Shown: one piece after another, positions 52,883 to 60,831 of the stretch | Layout of the letters: each line of letters opens with the position of its first letter | Position numbering within the stretch: position 1 is the first letter of the stretch | NCBI RefSeq assembly: GCF_002091985.1 | Contig: NZ_MKKX01000018.1 | Coordinates: forward strand, 312,501 to 376,500 | DNA: 64,000 bases | Origin: Rhodococcus sp. 1163 | GTDB lineage: Bacteria > Actinomycetota > Actinomycetes > Mycobacteriales > Mycobacteriaceae | Direction: 5' to 3' | Made by a program: the position numbers and the translations under genes | The notes under the pieces: generated by a model | Databases searched by the model: none | The model's input: the letters and a program-made list of their open reading frames with translations, nothing else | What the model was told of the DNA's origin: nothing

Positions 52883-53908
52883 TCAGAGAAGCCGCAGGCG
52901 CAAGACCTCTTCGTTGAACTCGTCGATCGCCTCGACGGAGCTCATATGCCCGATCCGCGGTATCTCGATAAGCCTGCTGAGGTGATCGTGGCTCTCCAAC
53001 GCCCGCGCAAGCTTGCGCGCCTGCACCGGTGGAGTCAGCCGATCCGCGGTACCGACCAGCACACTCGTCGGCACGCTCATGTTGGCCAACGCTTCGTGAA
53101 TGTCGAGCTCGGTCAGCGCAGCTCCCCAGATCCCCCGCGTCCGAGGTTGGCACTCGAGCACGATTTTTTCGCAGAACGCGACCTCGGCAGGTGTCGCACC
53201 CGGGGCCATCGAGACGTACTTGATGGCCTGTCTCATCACCGGTGACGGCCGAAGTGGCACGGCCGACCCGAGTACCGCGCGCGACAGTGGCAACGGGACT
53301 CGACGAAAACGCTCCGGAAGTGGAATGACCGTTGTCTCGCGAACGAGGCTGTCGGTGGCAGTGCTTGCAAGGAGTACCGCACTGACGAGTCGGTCGACCT
53401 GTTTCGGGTAGCGGCCGGCCCACGCCATGATCGACATGCCGCCCATACTGTGCCCGACCAGAACGGCCTTGTTGTCCTCGGTGACGGTAGCGGCCAGGAC
53501 GCCGGCGAGGTCGTCGGCCAGAACGTCGGGTCCGAGCAACCTGGTACCGACGTCGCTGCGACCGTGGCCGCGTTGGTCGTACACGATGACCGAGTAGTTC
53601 TCGGCGAACGCGTTGATCTGCGGGATCCAGTAGTCCGCCGAACATGTCCACCCGTGACTGAACACGATCGGTGGAGCATCCGGGTCGCCGTACACACGGA
53701 CGTGAAGTTCTGCACCGTCATCGGTGACGACAGGGACGATGCGGGGAACGAACGTCGGCGTCCGAAGTAATGCGTCCGGGGCAGTGTCGGTGGTCCTTGT
53801 GATCGAAGTGCGAGCCCGTCGCCGCACGAGGTAGACACCGATTCCTGCCGCGGCAGCCAGTCCCCCGATGCCGAGGATGGCACCTTCTACAGCTCTACGT
53901 GAAACCAC
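52883..53908 (-). CDS. alpha/beta hydrolase with N-terminal membrane anchor
   Basis: A 341-residue hydrolase. It has an N-terminal membrane segment (AILGIGGLAAAAGIGVYLVRRR), then an alpha/beta fold with IVFSHGWTCSADYWIPQI, the nucleophile elbow GHSMGGMS, the acidic residue in VLVGTADRLTPP and the histidine in IPRIGHMSSVE. The GTG at 53906-53908 is preceded by AAGGAG at good spacing, better than an ATG at 54028. The substrate is unknown, possibly lipid. Convergent with purU. Confidence 0.86.
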   Translation of the reverse strand: MVSRRAVEGAILGIGGLAAAAGIGVYLVRRRARTSITRTTDTAPDALLRTPTFVPRIVPVVTDDGAELHVRVYGDPDAPPIVFSHGWTCSADYWIPQINAFAENYSVIVYDQRGHGRSDVGTRLLGPDVLADDLAGVLAATVTEDNKAVLVGHSMGGMSIMAWAGRYPKQVDRLVSAVLLASTATDSLVRETTVIPLPERFRRVPLPLSRAVLGSAVPLRPSPVMRQAIKYVSMAPGATPAEVAFCEKIVLECQPRTRGIWGAALTELDIHEALANMSVPTSVLVGTADRLTPPVQARKLARALESHDHLSRLIEIPRIGHMSSVEAIDEFNEEVLRLRLL

Positions 53909-54041
53909 GAACCGAACTCCTTCGATATTGGTGACAGGACTGATCGATACGACGCAGCCGAGGGCTTTGCGTCGTATCGGATCTGTACGGGTCACACGCG
54001 TGCGCCAACGGCCCGGCCGCTGCAGCAACGCCGTGGTGCAG

Positions 54042-54344
54042 CTACCAGCGCGGTCCGCGCTGAATGCTGTCCACCTTCGGTCGCACGTCGATCAGGTAGA
54101 CGCACACCGCGACCACACCGATCAGGCCGATGAAGTTGATGGCTCCGAAAACGAAGATGACCAGCAACGCCACGATCAGGATGGCGAGCCATACAGGCTT
54201 GGTCAGCTTGTCCACCGCGGTGAAGGCGTCGGGCCGCTGCCTGACGGCGTGGAACACCGCGTAGGCAGCACCGCCGAGCGCGATGAAGCGAAGGATGAGA
54301 AGGATCCACGAAGTGAGACTGTCGACGGCTAACACGAGACCCAT
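54042..54344 (-). CDS. DUF2516 family small membrane protein (Rv0476-like)
   Basis: A 100-residue protein with three hydrophobic helices (SWILLILRFIALGGAAYAVF, VWLAILIVALLVIFVFGAIN, IGLIGVVAVCVYLIDVRP) and the AVRQRPDAFTAVDKLTKP loop typical of DUF2516. The internal ATG giving MGLVLAVDSL is preferred because the upstream 14 codons lie in the hbhA terminator hairpin. It lies downstream of hbhA as in mycobacteria. Confidence 0.82.
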   Translation of the reverse strand: MGLVLAVDSLTSWILLILRFIALGGAAYAVFHAVRQRPDAFTAVDKLTKPVWLAILIVALLVIFVFGAINFIGLIGVVAVCVYLIDVRPKVDSIQRGPRW

Positions 54345-54355
54345 ACTACGCAAAA

Positions 54356-54385
54356 CGCCCCCCACACCGCTCGATGCAGGGGGCA
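54356..54385 (-). terminator. candidate terminator of hbhA
   Basis: On the minus strand GCCCCC and GGGGGC pair across a roughly 16-nt loop and are followed by GTTTTGC, just after the hbhA stop codon (54400). The base pairing was judged by eye. Confidence 0.5.
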
Positions 54386-54399
54386 TTCAGGGTTGAAAA

Positions 54400-55197
54400 T
54401 CAGCTAGTGGACTTCTTTGCAGGCGCCTTCTTGGCAGGCGCTGCGGTCTGCTTGGCTGCGGTAGCAGGCGTGGGAGTCGAGGCAGACTCGGCCTTCTTCG
54501 CCGGAGCCGCCTTCTTCAAGGGAGCATCCACGTTGCCGCGGGTCTTGGACTCGACCTTTCCAGCGGTTCCGCTGACCTTCTGCGAAGCGTCGGTGGCAGC
54601 TTCCTTGGCGTTGTCACCGGCCTCGTCGATCTCGTCGGCCAGTTCGTCCGCGGTGTCGCGGACCTTGTCCGACGCAATGCCTGCGAGTGCAGCTGCGCGT
54701 TCGCCGACAGCGCGCGTCTGCGAAGCAACGGTTCCCAGCGCTTGCTCGGTGAGATCGACGACGTCGTTGGCTGCGGCGTTCGCACGATCGAGACCTTCTT
54801 CGACAGCCGGTGTGCGACGGATGCGCTCGACGGCCTCTTCGCCGCGCTCGGCGAGAGAAGTGTAAAGATCCGATGCAACCTTCAGGTATGCCTCTGCCAC
54901 CTTGCGCAGCTCGTCCTGGGTGAAACGCTCACGCAGGTCGGCGATTTCGTCAGGGAGTTCGGCGGGCAACTTAGCGAGGCGCTCACGAAGACCCTCTACG
55001 CCCTCGGTCACATCTTCGGACAGGTCGGCGATCCGGGCCCGTGCGGTGTCGACACGCTCGGTGACCTCGGTGCTGCGGGACTCGGCGCGTGAACGAACCT
55101 GCGCTACGACGTCCGCGACAGCCTGGACAACTGCGTCGCCTGCGCCGACTGCGGCGTACAGCGGGGTCTGAATATCGAAGTTTTTGGGATCAGTCAT
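54400..55197 (-). CDS. hbhA: heparin-binding hemagglutinin-like protein
   Basis: A 265-residue protein. It has an N-terminal helix (TPLYAAVGAGDAVVQAVADVV), a long coiled-coil region and a Lys/Ala/Pro-rich C-terminal tail (KKAAPAKKAESAS, KQTAAPAKKAPAKKSTS) that in mycobacterial HbhA binds heparan sulfate and is methylated on lysine. In non-pathogenic relatives it probably acts in cell surface or lipid-body organisation. The ATG at 55195-55197 with AGGAG is well supported. It overlaps the end of the XRE gene by 8 bp. Confidence 0.9.
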   Translation of the reverse strand: MTDPKNFDIQTPLYAAVGAGDAVVQAVADVVAQVRSRAESRSTEVTERVDTARARIADLSEDVTEGVEGLRERLAKLPAELPDEIADLRERFTQDELRKVAEAYLKVASDLYTSLAERGEEAVERIRRTPAVEEGLDRANAAANDVVDLTEQALGTVASQTRAVGERAAALAGIASDKVRDTADELADEIDEAGDNAKEAATDASQKVSGTAGKVESKTRGNVDAPLKKAAPAKKAESASTPTPATAAKQTAAPAKKAPAKKSTS

Positions 55198-55723
55198 GAG
55201 AAGACTCCTGTGTGGGTGATTCTGGGTCTGTTGACACATCGGGTTCGGGCGGCGACGACGCTGCGTCGCTCGCTTTACGCGCTTGTTCGTTCTCACGACG
55301 AAACGAGTCGTAGATTTCGATCAGCACGTGCTTTTGCCGTTCGGTGATCTCGGTGTCGCCGAGCAGCGTGTCTCGAACCGGACCGTGTGGACGTTCTTCC
55401 AAGAACCCGGCCCGTACGTATAGAGCTTCCGAGGACACACGCAGACCCTTGGCGATCTGCGCGAGCACGTCGGCGGAGGGTTTACGAAGCCCGCGTTCGA
55501 TCTGACTCAAATACGGATTGCTCACCCCCGCCCTCGACGCGAGTTGCCGCATGGACACCTGCGCGGCCTCGCGTTGCGAACGGATGTAACTGCCGATGTC
55601 CGATGCTGCTGTGGTCACGACACTGGCGACGAGATCACTCGCCTCCGCCACGACCTCCGTAGCTTCGGAGACCTTGGCGACTATCCCCTGATTGTCGGTC
55701 TGATCATCATTGCTGGGGGTCAT
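55190..55723 (-). CDS. XRE family regulator (Rv0474-like)
   Basis: A 177-residue regulator with an XRE helix-turn-helix (IGSYIRSQREAAQVSMRQLA, SRAGVSNPYLSQIERGLRKPSADVLAQIAKGL) and a disordered acidic Ser/Pro C-terminus. It corresponds to Rv0474, directly upstream of hbhA, and overlaps hbhA by 8 bp. A 20-bp palindrome lies about 65 bp upstream and may be its own operator. An ATG seven codons upstream (55744) is an alternative start. Confidence 0.86.
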   Translation of the reverse strand: MTPSNDDQTDNQGIVAKVSEATEVVAEASDLVASVVTTAASDIGSYIRSQREAAQVSMRQLASRAGVSNPYLSQIERGLRKPSADVLAQIAKGLRVSSEALYVRAGFLEERPHGPVRDTLLGDTEITERQKHVLIEIYDSFRRENEQARKASDAASSPPEPDVSTDPESPTQESSHD

Positions 55724-55786
55724 GTTCACTACTCGTTCCTGCATCGAAACTTGTGGTCTCGGCGTCAGGACCGACCATACCCAAGG

Positions 55787-55806
55787 GTGCTTGCTATTGC
55801 AAGCAC
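55787..55806. promoter_or_regulatory. perfect 20-bp dyad upstream of the XRE-hbhA operon
   Basis: GTGCTTGC-TATT-GCAAGCAC is a perfect 8-4-8 dyad in the 128-bp gap before the XRE gene, and an imperfect extra half (GCTAGCAC) follows 5 bp further. It is a strong candidate operator for the XRE protein. Confidence 0.68.
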
Positions 55807-55851
55807 TCTGCTAGCACTCCTGCCCAGGGACACAATCGGCGGGTTGGCGAA

Positions 55852-57102
55852 TCAAAAAATCAGATTCGACACCGAGTAGATGGCCAAACCTGCCAACGCC
55901 CCGACAACGGTGCCGTTGATACGGATGAACTGGAGATCGCGACCCACCTGCAACTCGATCTTCGAACTCGCCTCTTCCGCATCCCAGCGAGCGACCGTGT
56001 CGGTAATGATCGTGGTGATCTCGTCTGCATAGTTGGCGGCGATGTAGCGCGCTCCGCCGAGCAGCCAGCCATCGACCTTGCCGCGGAGTTCGTCATCGTC
56101 GCGCAGCCGAACACCCCAGCCGGCCGCGTTCTCGCTGATCTTGCGTCGCAAGGTGCTCGACGGGTCGTCCACCGACTCCATGATCAACCGCTTGGCGACC
56201 TTCCAGGTGGCGGATGCAAGCCCCGTGACCTCGGCGCGACCCATGATCTGGGACTTCAGCGATTCGGCCTTCTCGATCGTCGCCGGATCATGCTGGAGAT
56301 CGTGCGCATAGTCGACGAGGAACTTGTTGGCGGCCAGCCTCAGCTCGTGCTCCGGCGTCGACCTGACTTTCCAGGTGAACTCGACGAGTTCCTTGTATAT
56401 CTTCTCCCCGAGCAGCGTGTCGACGAACTTCGGCGACCAGGTCGGAGAATCGCGACTGACGACGCGTTCGATCGTCTCCTGACTTCCCAGCGCCCACTGG
56501 TGAGCACGCTCGGCGAGCATGTCGATCAACGGCAGCTGGCGATTCTCCTTGATGAGTTCGCCCAACACCCGACCGATCGGCGGACCCCATTCCGGGTCGG
56601 CGAGCCTCCGCACGATGGTGTTGTCGATCACCTGCGTGATGTCGTCGTCGTTGAGCACTTCGACGACCCCGCGCAGCACCGTCGCCGATTCGGCCGCGAC
56701 CCTGTCCGCGTTCTCCGGCTGCGCCAACCAGGTCCCGAGCCGGAGCGGAATTTGTGCCGAACCGATCTTTTCCGACACGACATCGGGCGCCAGGAAATTG
56801 CTTCCGACGAACGAGCCGAGGCTGGCACCGAGCTGATCCTTCTTCTTCTTGATGATGGCCGTGTGTGGGATCGGAATACCCAACGGGTGCTTGAAGAGTG
56901 CGGTCACCGCGAACCAGTCCGCCAGCGCACCGACCATTCCCGCCTCGGCCGCGGCCCGGACGTAGCCGACCCACTCGCCTGCGCCTCGGGACTCCTGCCA
57001 TCTGCAGAACATGTAGACCACGGTGGCGAATACCAGGAACCCCGTTGCGAGGCCCTTCATCTTGCGAAGGTCGCGACGCTTGGTCGCATCGTCGAAGTTC
57101 AT
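55852..57102 (-). CDS. DUF445 family membrane protein (Rv0473-like)
   Basis: A 416-residue protein with an N-terminal membrane helix (GLATGFLVFATVVYMFCRW), the DUF445 signature EAGMVGALADWFAVTALFKHPLGIPIPHTAIIKKKKDQLG near residues 50-90, a long helical central region and a C-terminal membrane helix (GTVVGALAGLAIYSVSNLIF). The function is unknown. The ATG at 57100-57102 with GAGGTG upstream is preferred over upstream codons. Transcribed away from the MadR-like gene. Confidence 0.88.
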   Translation of the reverse strand: MNFDDATKRRDLRKMKGLATGFLVFATVVYMFCRWQESRGAGEWVGYVRAAAEAGMVGALADWFAVTALFKHPLGIPIPHTAIIKKKKDQLGASLGSFVGSNFLAPDVVSEKIGSAQIPLRLGTWLAQPENADRVAAESATVLRGVVEVLNDDDITQVIDNTIVRRLADPEWGPPIGRVLGELIKENRQLPLIDMLAERAHQWALGSQETIERVVSRDSPTWSPKFVDTLLGEKIYKELVEFTWKVRSTPEHELRLAANKFLVDYAHDLQHDPATIEKAESLKSQIMGRAEVTGLASATWKVAKRLIMESVDDPSSTLRRKISENAAGWGVRLRDDDELRGKVDGWLLGGARYIAANYADEITTIITDTVARWDAEEASSKIELQVGRDLQFIRINGTVVGALAGLAIYSVSNLIF

Positions 57103-57252
57103 CAGCTGCACCTCGCCATTGTGCCTGCGTTCGGCGAGAGCGGTCGTCCCGGATGCACCGATCCGCACAGGCAGCTCGGTGCGGCAGGAATCGATACAAC
57201 AGGACGCCTAAGCTGAGGCGGGAACGAAAACGACGGGATACGGCGGACACAC

Positions 57253-58038
57253 GTGGCGAGAAATGCGACGACAGCGGCAAAAGTGAGCAGTCCGAAAGCG
57301 ACGGAAGACGGCACACTCGAAGCAGAAGTCGACACCAAGAAGGCAGATACCGAGGCGGCAACGAAGCCAGCGAAGCCGGACGGCAGAAAACGGCGGTGGC
57401 GCGATCACAAGATCGCCCGGCGTGAAGAACTCGTCGACGGCACGTTGGCCGCAATTCGCTTGCGGGGCCGCGAGATCGGCATGGACGAGATCGCATCGGA
57501 GATCGGGATCTCGAAGACGGTTCTCTACCGCTACTTCACCGACAAGAACGATCTGACCAACGCAACGATGACTCGTTATGTCGAGACGACCCTCGCCCCA
57601 CGGATCTACACGGCCATCTCGGAAGAACTCGATGAATATCAACTCACCCGGGCTGTCATCGCGGCCTACGTGGAGACGGTCGCCACCGACCCCGAGGTCT
57701 ACCTCTATGTGATGGCCAACAATGCCGGCACCAATCGTGACGTTGTCGCCGAGTCGGAGCGCATGATCGCCGAGTTGCTCGCGACCGTCCTCGGCGAACG
57801 ACTGCGCGCTCGCGAAATGGACTCCGGCGGGTCGGTGCCCTGGGCGTTCGCGATCGTCGGCGCCGTCCAGCTGGCCACGCACTGGTGGATCTCGAACAAG
57901 TCGATGTCGGCCGAGGACCTCATCGACTATCTATGCATGTTGATGTGGGGTGGAATCCACGGCGTCGCGCAGGCCGACGGATCGCCGGCGAAGTTCAAAT
58001 CGCAGCCGCACCCGCTCGTCGACGAGGACCGCCCCTGA
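57253..58038 (+). CDS. TetR family regulator, MadR-like (Rv0472c)
   Basis: A 261-residue TetR regulator with a basic, disordered 50-residue N-terminal extension. The helix-turn-helix is RREELVDGTLAAIRLRGREI, GMDEIASEIGISKTVLYRYFTDKNDL, followed by a large C-terminal domain (WAFAIVGAVQLATHWWIS). By position and pattern it matches mycobacterial Rv0472c, known as MadR, which senses acyl-CoA and represses mycolic acid desaturase genes. Whether it does so here is inference. GTG start. Confidence 0.85.
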   Translation: MARNATTAAKVSSPKATEDGTLEAEVDTKKADTEAATKPAKPDGRKRRWRDHKIARREELVDGTLAAIRLRGREIGMDEIASEIGISKTVLYRYFTDKNDLTNATMTRYVETTLAPRIYTAISEELDEYQLTRAVIAAYVETVATDPEVYLYVMANNAGTNRDVVAESERMIAELLATVLGERLRAREMDSGGSVPWAFAIVGAVQLATHWWISNKSMSAEDLIDYLCMLMWGGIHGVAQADGSPAKFKSQPHPLVDEDRP

Positions 58039-58076
58039 GCAGGACACGTGGGGGCAGGTACTCAAAAACAAGCAAT

Positions 58077-58095
58077 GTAGGTTAGCGTTGCCTAT
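58077..58095 (+). promoter_or_regulatory. IdeR/DtxR-like iron box overlapping a start codon
   Basis: GTAGGTTAGCGTTGCCTAT matches the 19-bp IdeR consensus TTAGGTTAGGCTAACCTAA at 13 positions. It overlaps the ATG (58094) of the iron-siderophore binding protein gene, so iron-loaded IdeR would repress it directly. TAGGTT (58078-58083) could serve as -10, implying a leaderless mRNA. Confidence 0.7.
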
Positions 58096-59062
58096 GCGCT
58101 TACGGACACTCTCGACATTCGCCCCGGTGATCGCTGCCCTCGCGGTAGTAACCATGACAGCCTGTGGCACCGATTCCGGCAGCGAACCCGCTGCCGACGG
58201 ACCCACCGTCGACACGATATTCGGCGAAGTCACCGTACCGGCCGCTCCTCAACGCGTCGTCGCACTCGGATGGTCGGACGCCGAGACGGCGCTAGCACTC
58301 GGAGTGCAGCCCGTCGCTGCAAGCGACTGGCTCGCCGTCGGCGGTGACGGACTCGGACCATGGGTCGAGGAAAGCTACGACACCGCGCCGACGATCCTCG
58401 GTACCTACGAGATCGACGTCGAATCGGTGGCCGCACTCGAGCCAGACCTGATCCTGTGGACTCGCAGCACGAACGACCAGGCAGTCTACGAGGACCTTTC
58501 CGACATCGCTCCGACCGTCGGCGCACCCGTCGGCACCGACATCGCCTACGGAACAACGTGGGACGGGCAGACCCAGTTGATCGCCGACGTGCTCGGCAAA
58601 TCCGAGGACGGTCGCCAGATCATCGACGAGACCAACGAAAAGTTCGACGAGGCCGTCGCGGCGAACCCGCAGTTCGCCGACAAGACCGTTGCCGTCGGCA
58701 CCCTCTACAGCGGCCAACTCGGCGCCTACGTCGACGGGGACGTCCGCGTGGACTTCATGAAGAGGCTCGGTTTCGTCAACAAGCCCGAAATTCAGGCGCT
58801 CGCCGAGCCGAACAAGTACGCAATCACGCTCTCTGCCGAGAACACAGCTGCCCTCGACGCCGATCTGACCGTGATGTTTCCGATCGGAAGCAGTGCCGAG
58901 TCGATCACCAACGACGCTGCCATCCAAGCACTCCCCTCCGCTCGCGACGGCCGACTCGTCGTCCTCGGAGACCAGAACCTGAACAACGCTTTCTCTTCCG
59001 CGTCCGCGGCAGGCACCCAGTACGCCCTCGACAACGCGGTACCGCTCTTCGAAAAGGGTTGA
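58094..59062 (+). CDS. iron-siderophore ABC transporter substrate-binding lipoprotein
   Basis: A 322-residue FecB/FepB-type binding protein. It has a lipoprotein signal with lipobox VTMTACGT, then FGEVTVPAAPQRVVALGWSDAETALALGV, ESYDTAPTILGTYEIDVESVAALEPDLILW and TTWDGQTQLIADVLGKS. It delivers Fe(III)-siderophores to an ABC permease that is not in this window. The IdeR box supports iron regulation. No other start lies between the TetR stop and this ATG with a better signal peptide. Confidence 0.92.
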   Translation: MRLRTLSTFAPVIAALAVVTMTACGTDSGSEPAADGPTVDTIFGEVTVPAAPQRVVALGWSDAETALALGVQPVAASDWLAVGGDGLGPWVEESYDTAPTILGTYEIDVESVAALEPDLILWTRSTNDQAVYEDLSDIAPTVGAPVGTDIAYGTTWDGQTQLIADVLGKSEDGRQIIDETNEKFDEAVAANPQFADKTVAVGTLYSGQLGAYVDGDVRVDFMKRLGFVNKPEIQALAEPNKYAITLSAENTAALDADLTVMFPIGSSAESITNDAAIQALPSARDGRLVVLGDQNLNNAFSSASAAGTQYALDNAVPLFEKG

Positions 59063-59104
59063 TCACACTCTCCCCGGCGGGCTGGTCACACTCTCCCCGG
59101 CGGG
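59063..59104. repeat. 23-bp tandem duplication at a gene 3' end
   Basis: TCACACTCTCCCCGGCGGG occurs at 59063-59081 and again at 59086-59104, a 23-bp period. The second copy contains the last five codons and stop of the PPOX gene on the minus strand; the first copy contributes a second identical tail just past the stop. Confidence 0.9.
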
Positions 59105-59547
59105 AAGCCACCTTCGGCGATCGGCCCCCAGCTCTCGATCGTGATGCGTATCAACGATTTTCCCTGTTTGCGCATCGCCTCCCGATACTCGTCCCAGTCG
59201 GAATGCTCACCGGCGACGCTACGGAAGTACTCGACGAGCGGTTCCACCGAATCCGGGAGGTCGATGATCTCGGCCGTACCGTCGATTTGGACGTAAGCAT
59301 CGTTCCACTCGTCCGAGTGAATCAACGCGGTCACCGACGGGTTGCGACGAATGTTGTAGACCTTCGCGCGCTCCGGGTACGTCGCAATGACGATGCGGCC
59401 TTCCGAATCGAGCCCGGACGTCACCGGCGAGACTTGCACTCCGCCGTCGCGTTTACGGGTGATCAGGGTCAGGTGGTGTCGAGGAGAAACGAAGTCGAGC
59501 ATCGTGGAGCGGTCGACGGATTGTGCTGACGCAAGTTTCGGGGCCAT
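59086..59547 (-). CDS. PPOX-class (F420/FMN-binding) split-barrel protein
   Basis: A 153-residue flavin-binding split barrel of the pyridoxamine 5'-phosphate oxidase superfamily. It has LDFVSPRHHLTLITRKRDGGVQVSPVTSGLDSEGRIVIATYPERAKVYNIRRNPSVTALI and the C-terminal IRITIESWGP. Actinobacterial members commonly use F420 and have a TIGR-type PPOX_class label, but the cofactor cannot be fixed from sequence alone. The substrate is unknown. It is convergent with the binding-protein gene. Confidence 0.85.
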   Translation of the reverse strand: MAPKLASAQSVDRSTMLDFVSPRHHLTLITRKRDGGVQVSPVTSGLDSEGRIVIATYPERAKVYNIRRNPSVTALIHSDEWNDAYVQIDGTAEIIDLPDSVEPLVEYFRSVAGEHSDWDEYREAMRKQGKSLIRITIESWGPIAEGGFPPGRV

Positions 59548-59588
59548 GAATCCCAGGGTAGATCTCCGCCGCGGACTAGGGTCTGTTC

Positions 59589-60494
59589 ATGGCCAAGTCA
59601 TCCGAGAAGTCGGCGTCACCGGACAACGTGGAATCGAAGGACGAGAAGCCTTCGTTGTGGTCTACCCCGCCCGGCAAAATCCTCCGCGCGACCGATTCGA
59701 CGCGTATCGAGGACATCGACTTCGATGAGACGCCCGGATTCGAGGGCACGAAAGAGGAGGGTCAGGATCTCCTCCTCGAGCGCGGTGAAGTTCTTTCCGC
59801 CCTTCAGGAAAAGTTGTACGCCAACGGACGTGCCGGAGATCTGCGCTCGATTCTTCTGGTACTGCAGGGAATGGACACTGCGGGCAAGGGCGGGATGGTC
59901 CGCAATGTCATCGGGATGGTCGATCCGCAGGGCGTCGACCTTGCCTCTTTCGGGGTTCCCACCAAGGAAGAGAAGCAGCACCATTATTTGTGGCGAATTC
60001 GTAAGGCCCTACCCCGCGGCGGCAAGATAGGGGTCTTCGATCGGTCGCATTACGAGGATGTGTTGGTCGTAGCGGTCCACGACCTGGTTCCGCGCCAGGT
60101 GTGGGAACCAAGATTCGACGAGATCAACGCTTTCGAGAAGGACCTCACCGAACAGGGCACGCTCATCATCAAGGTCGCCTTGTTCGTCTCGCCGGAAGAG
60201 CAGCGAGCGCGACTGCAGGAGAGGCTGGACCGTCCAGACAAGCACTGGAAATATAATCCGAGCGATGTCACCGAGCGTAAATTCCTACCGCAATATCGCA
60301 CCGCGTACCAACGTGCCATCGATCGAACGAATACCGATTACGCACCGTGGTTCGTCATCCAGGCCGACCGGAAGTGGTACAGCCGACTGGCAGTAACGGA
60401 GTTGCTGATCGATGCACTGGAACAGCTCGAACTCGACTGGCCCGCTGCCGATTTCGACGTCGAGCTGGAAAAAAGGCGGCTGGCTGAAAGCTAG
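59589..60494 (+). CDS. ppk2: polyphosphate kinase 2 family protein
   Basis: A 301-residue PPK2 protein that transfers phosphate between polyphosphate and nucleotides. Walker A is LQGMDTAGKGG, Walker B is IGVFDRSHYEDVLV, and the lid region LQERLDRPDKHWKYNPSDVTERK is present. An acidic/Lys-rich N-terminal segment precedes it. It is a single-domain PPK2. The preferred nucleotide is not determined. It is the only intact polyphosphate enzyme gene in the window besides the Ppx remnant at 20 kb. Confidence 0.93.
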   Translation: MAKSSEKSASPDNVESKDEKPSLWSTPPGKILRATDSTRIEDIDFDETPGFEGTKEEGQDLLLERGEVLSALQEKLYANGRAGDLRSILLVLQGMDTAGKGGMVRNVIGMVDPQGVDLASFGVPTKEEKQHHYLWRIRKALPRGGKIGVFDRSHYEDVLVVAVHDLVPRQVWEPRFDEINAFEKDLTEQGTLIIKVALFVSPEEQRARLQERLDRPDKHWKYNPSDVTERKFLPQYRTAYQRAIDRTNTDYAPWFVIQADRKWYSRLAVTELLIDALEQLELDWPAADFDVELEKRRLAES

Positions 60495-60504
60495 TGCCGA
60501 ACCG

Positions 60505-60726
60505 TCAGAGCAGTCTTGGGGTAGTGCGGTGGAGTCGGTGATCGTGCTTGACCACTCCGCCCACCAGGCCCATGGCCCCCGCAATTGCCACCACGCAGAC
60601 ACTGCCTGCCAACACTGCCAGAGCGTCGTAGCCAGAACCTACTGCGACCAGGAACAAGCCCATCGCAGTGACGGCAAGCAATGCCAGTCCGTAACCAACC
60701 CAGCCTGCGAACGTATTGAGTTTCAT
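60505..60726 (-). CDS. small two-helix membrane protein
   Basis: A 73-residue protein with two hydrophobic helices (GYGLALLAVTAMGLFLVAV and LAVLAGSVCVVAIAGAMGLV) and a basic, His-rich tail (KHDHRLHRTTPRLL). The ATG at 60724-60726 with GAAGGG upstream was chosen over a longer reading. No family is recognised. Convergent with ppk2. Confidence 0.65.
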   Translation of the reverse strand: MKLNTFAGWVGYGLALLAVTAMGLFLVAVGSGYDALAVLAGSVCVVAIAGAMGLVGGVVKHDHRLHRTTPRLL

Positions 60727-60785
60727 CTCGGGTCCCTTCGCCGAAGAGAACTGTGCTGACCCGACTTCGACGCTACGCCCGCGTA

Positions 60786-60825
60786 GTACGCCTTTCGCAT
60801 ACATTTTCGGATACGAAAGGCGTAC
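60786..60825. terminator. perfect 12-bp inverted repeat downstream of the alcohol dehydrogenase gene
   Basis: GTACGCCTTTCG (60786-60797) and CGAAAGGCGTAC (60814-60825) are perfect inverted copies with a 16-nt loop. They lie 7 bp after the alcohol dehydrogenase stop codon and 60 bp upstream of the small membrane gene, so they may be a terminator or an operator. Confidence 0.6.
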
Positions 60826-60831
60826 GAGAAC

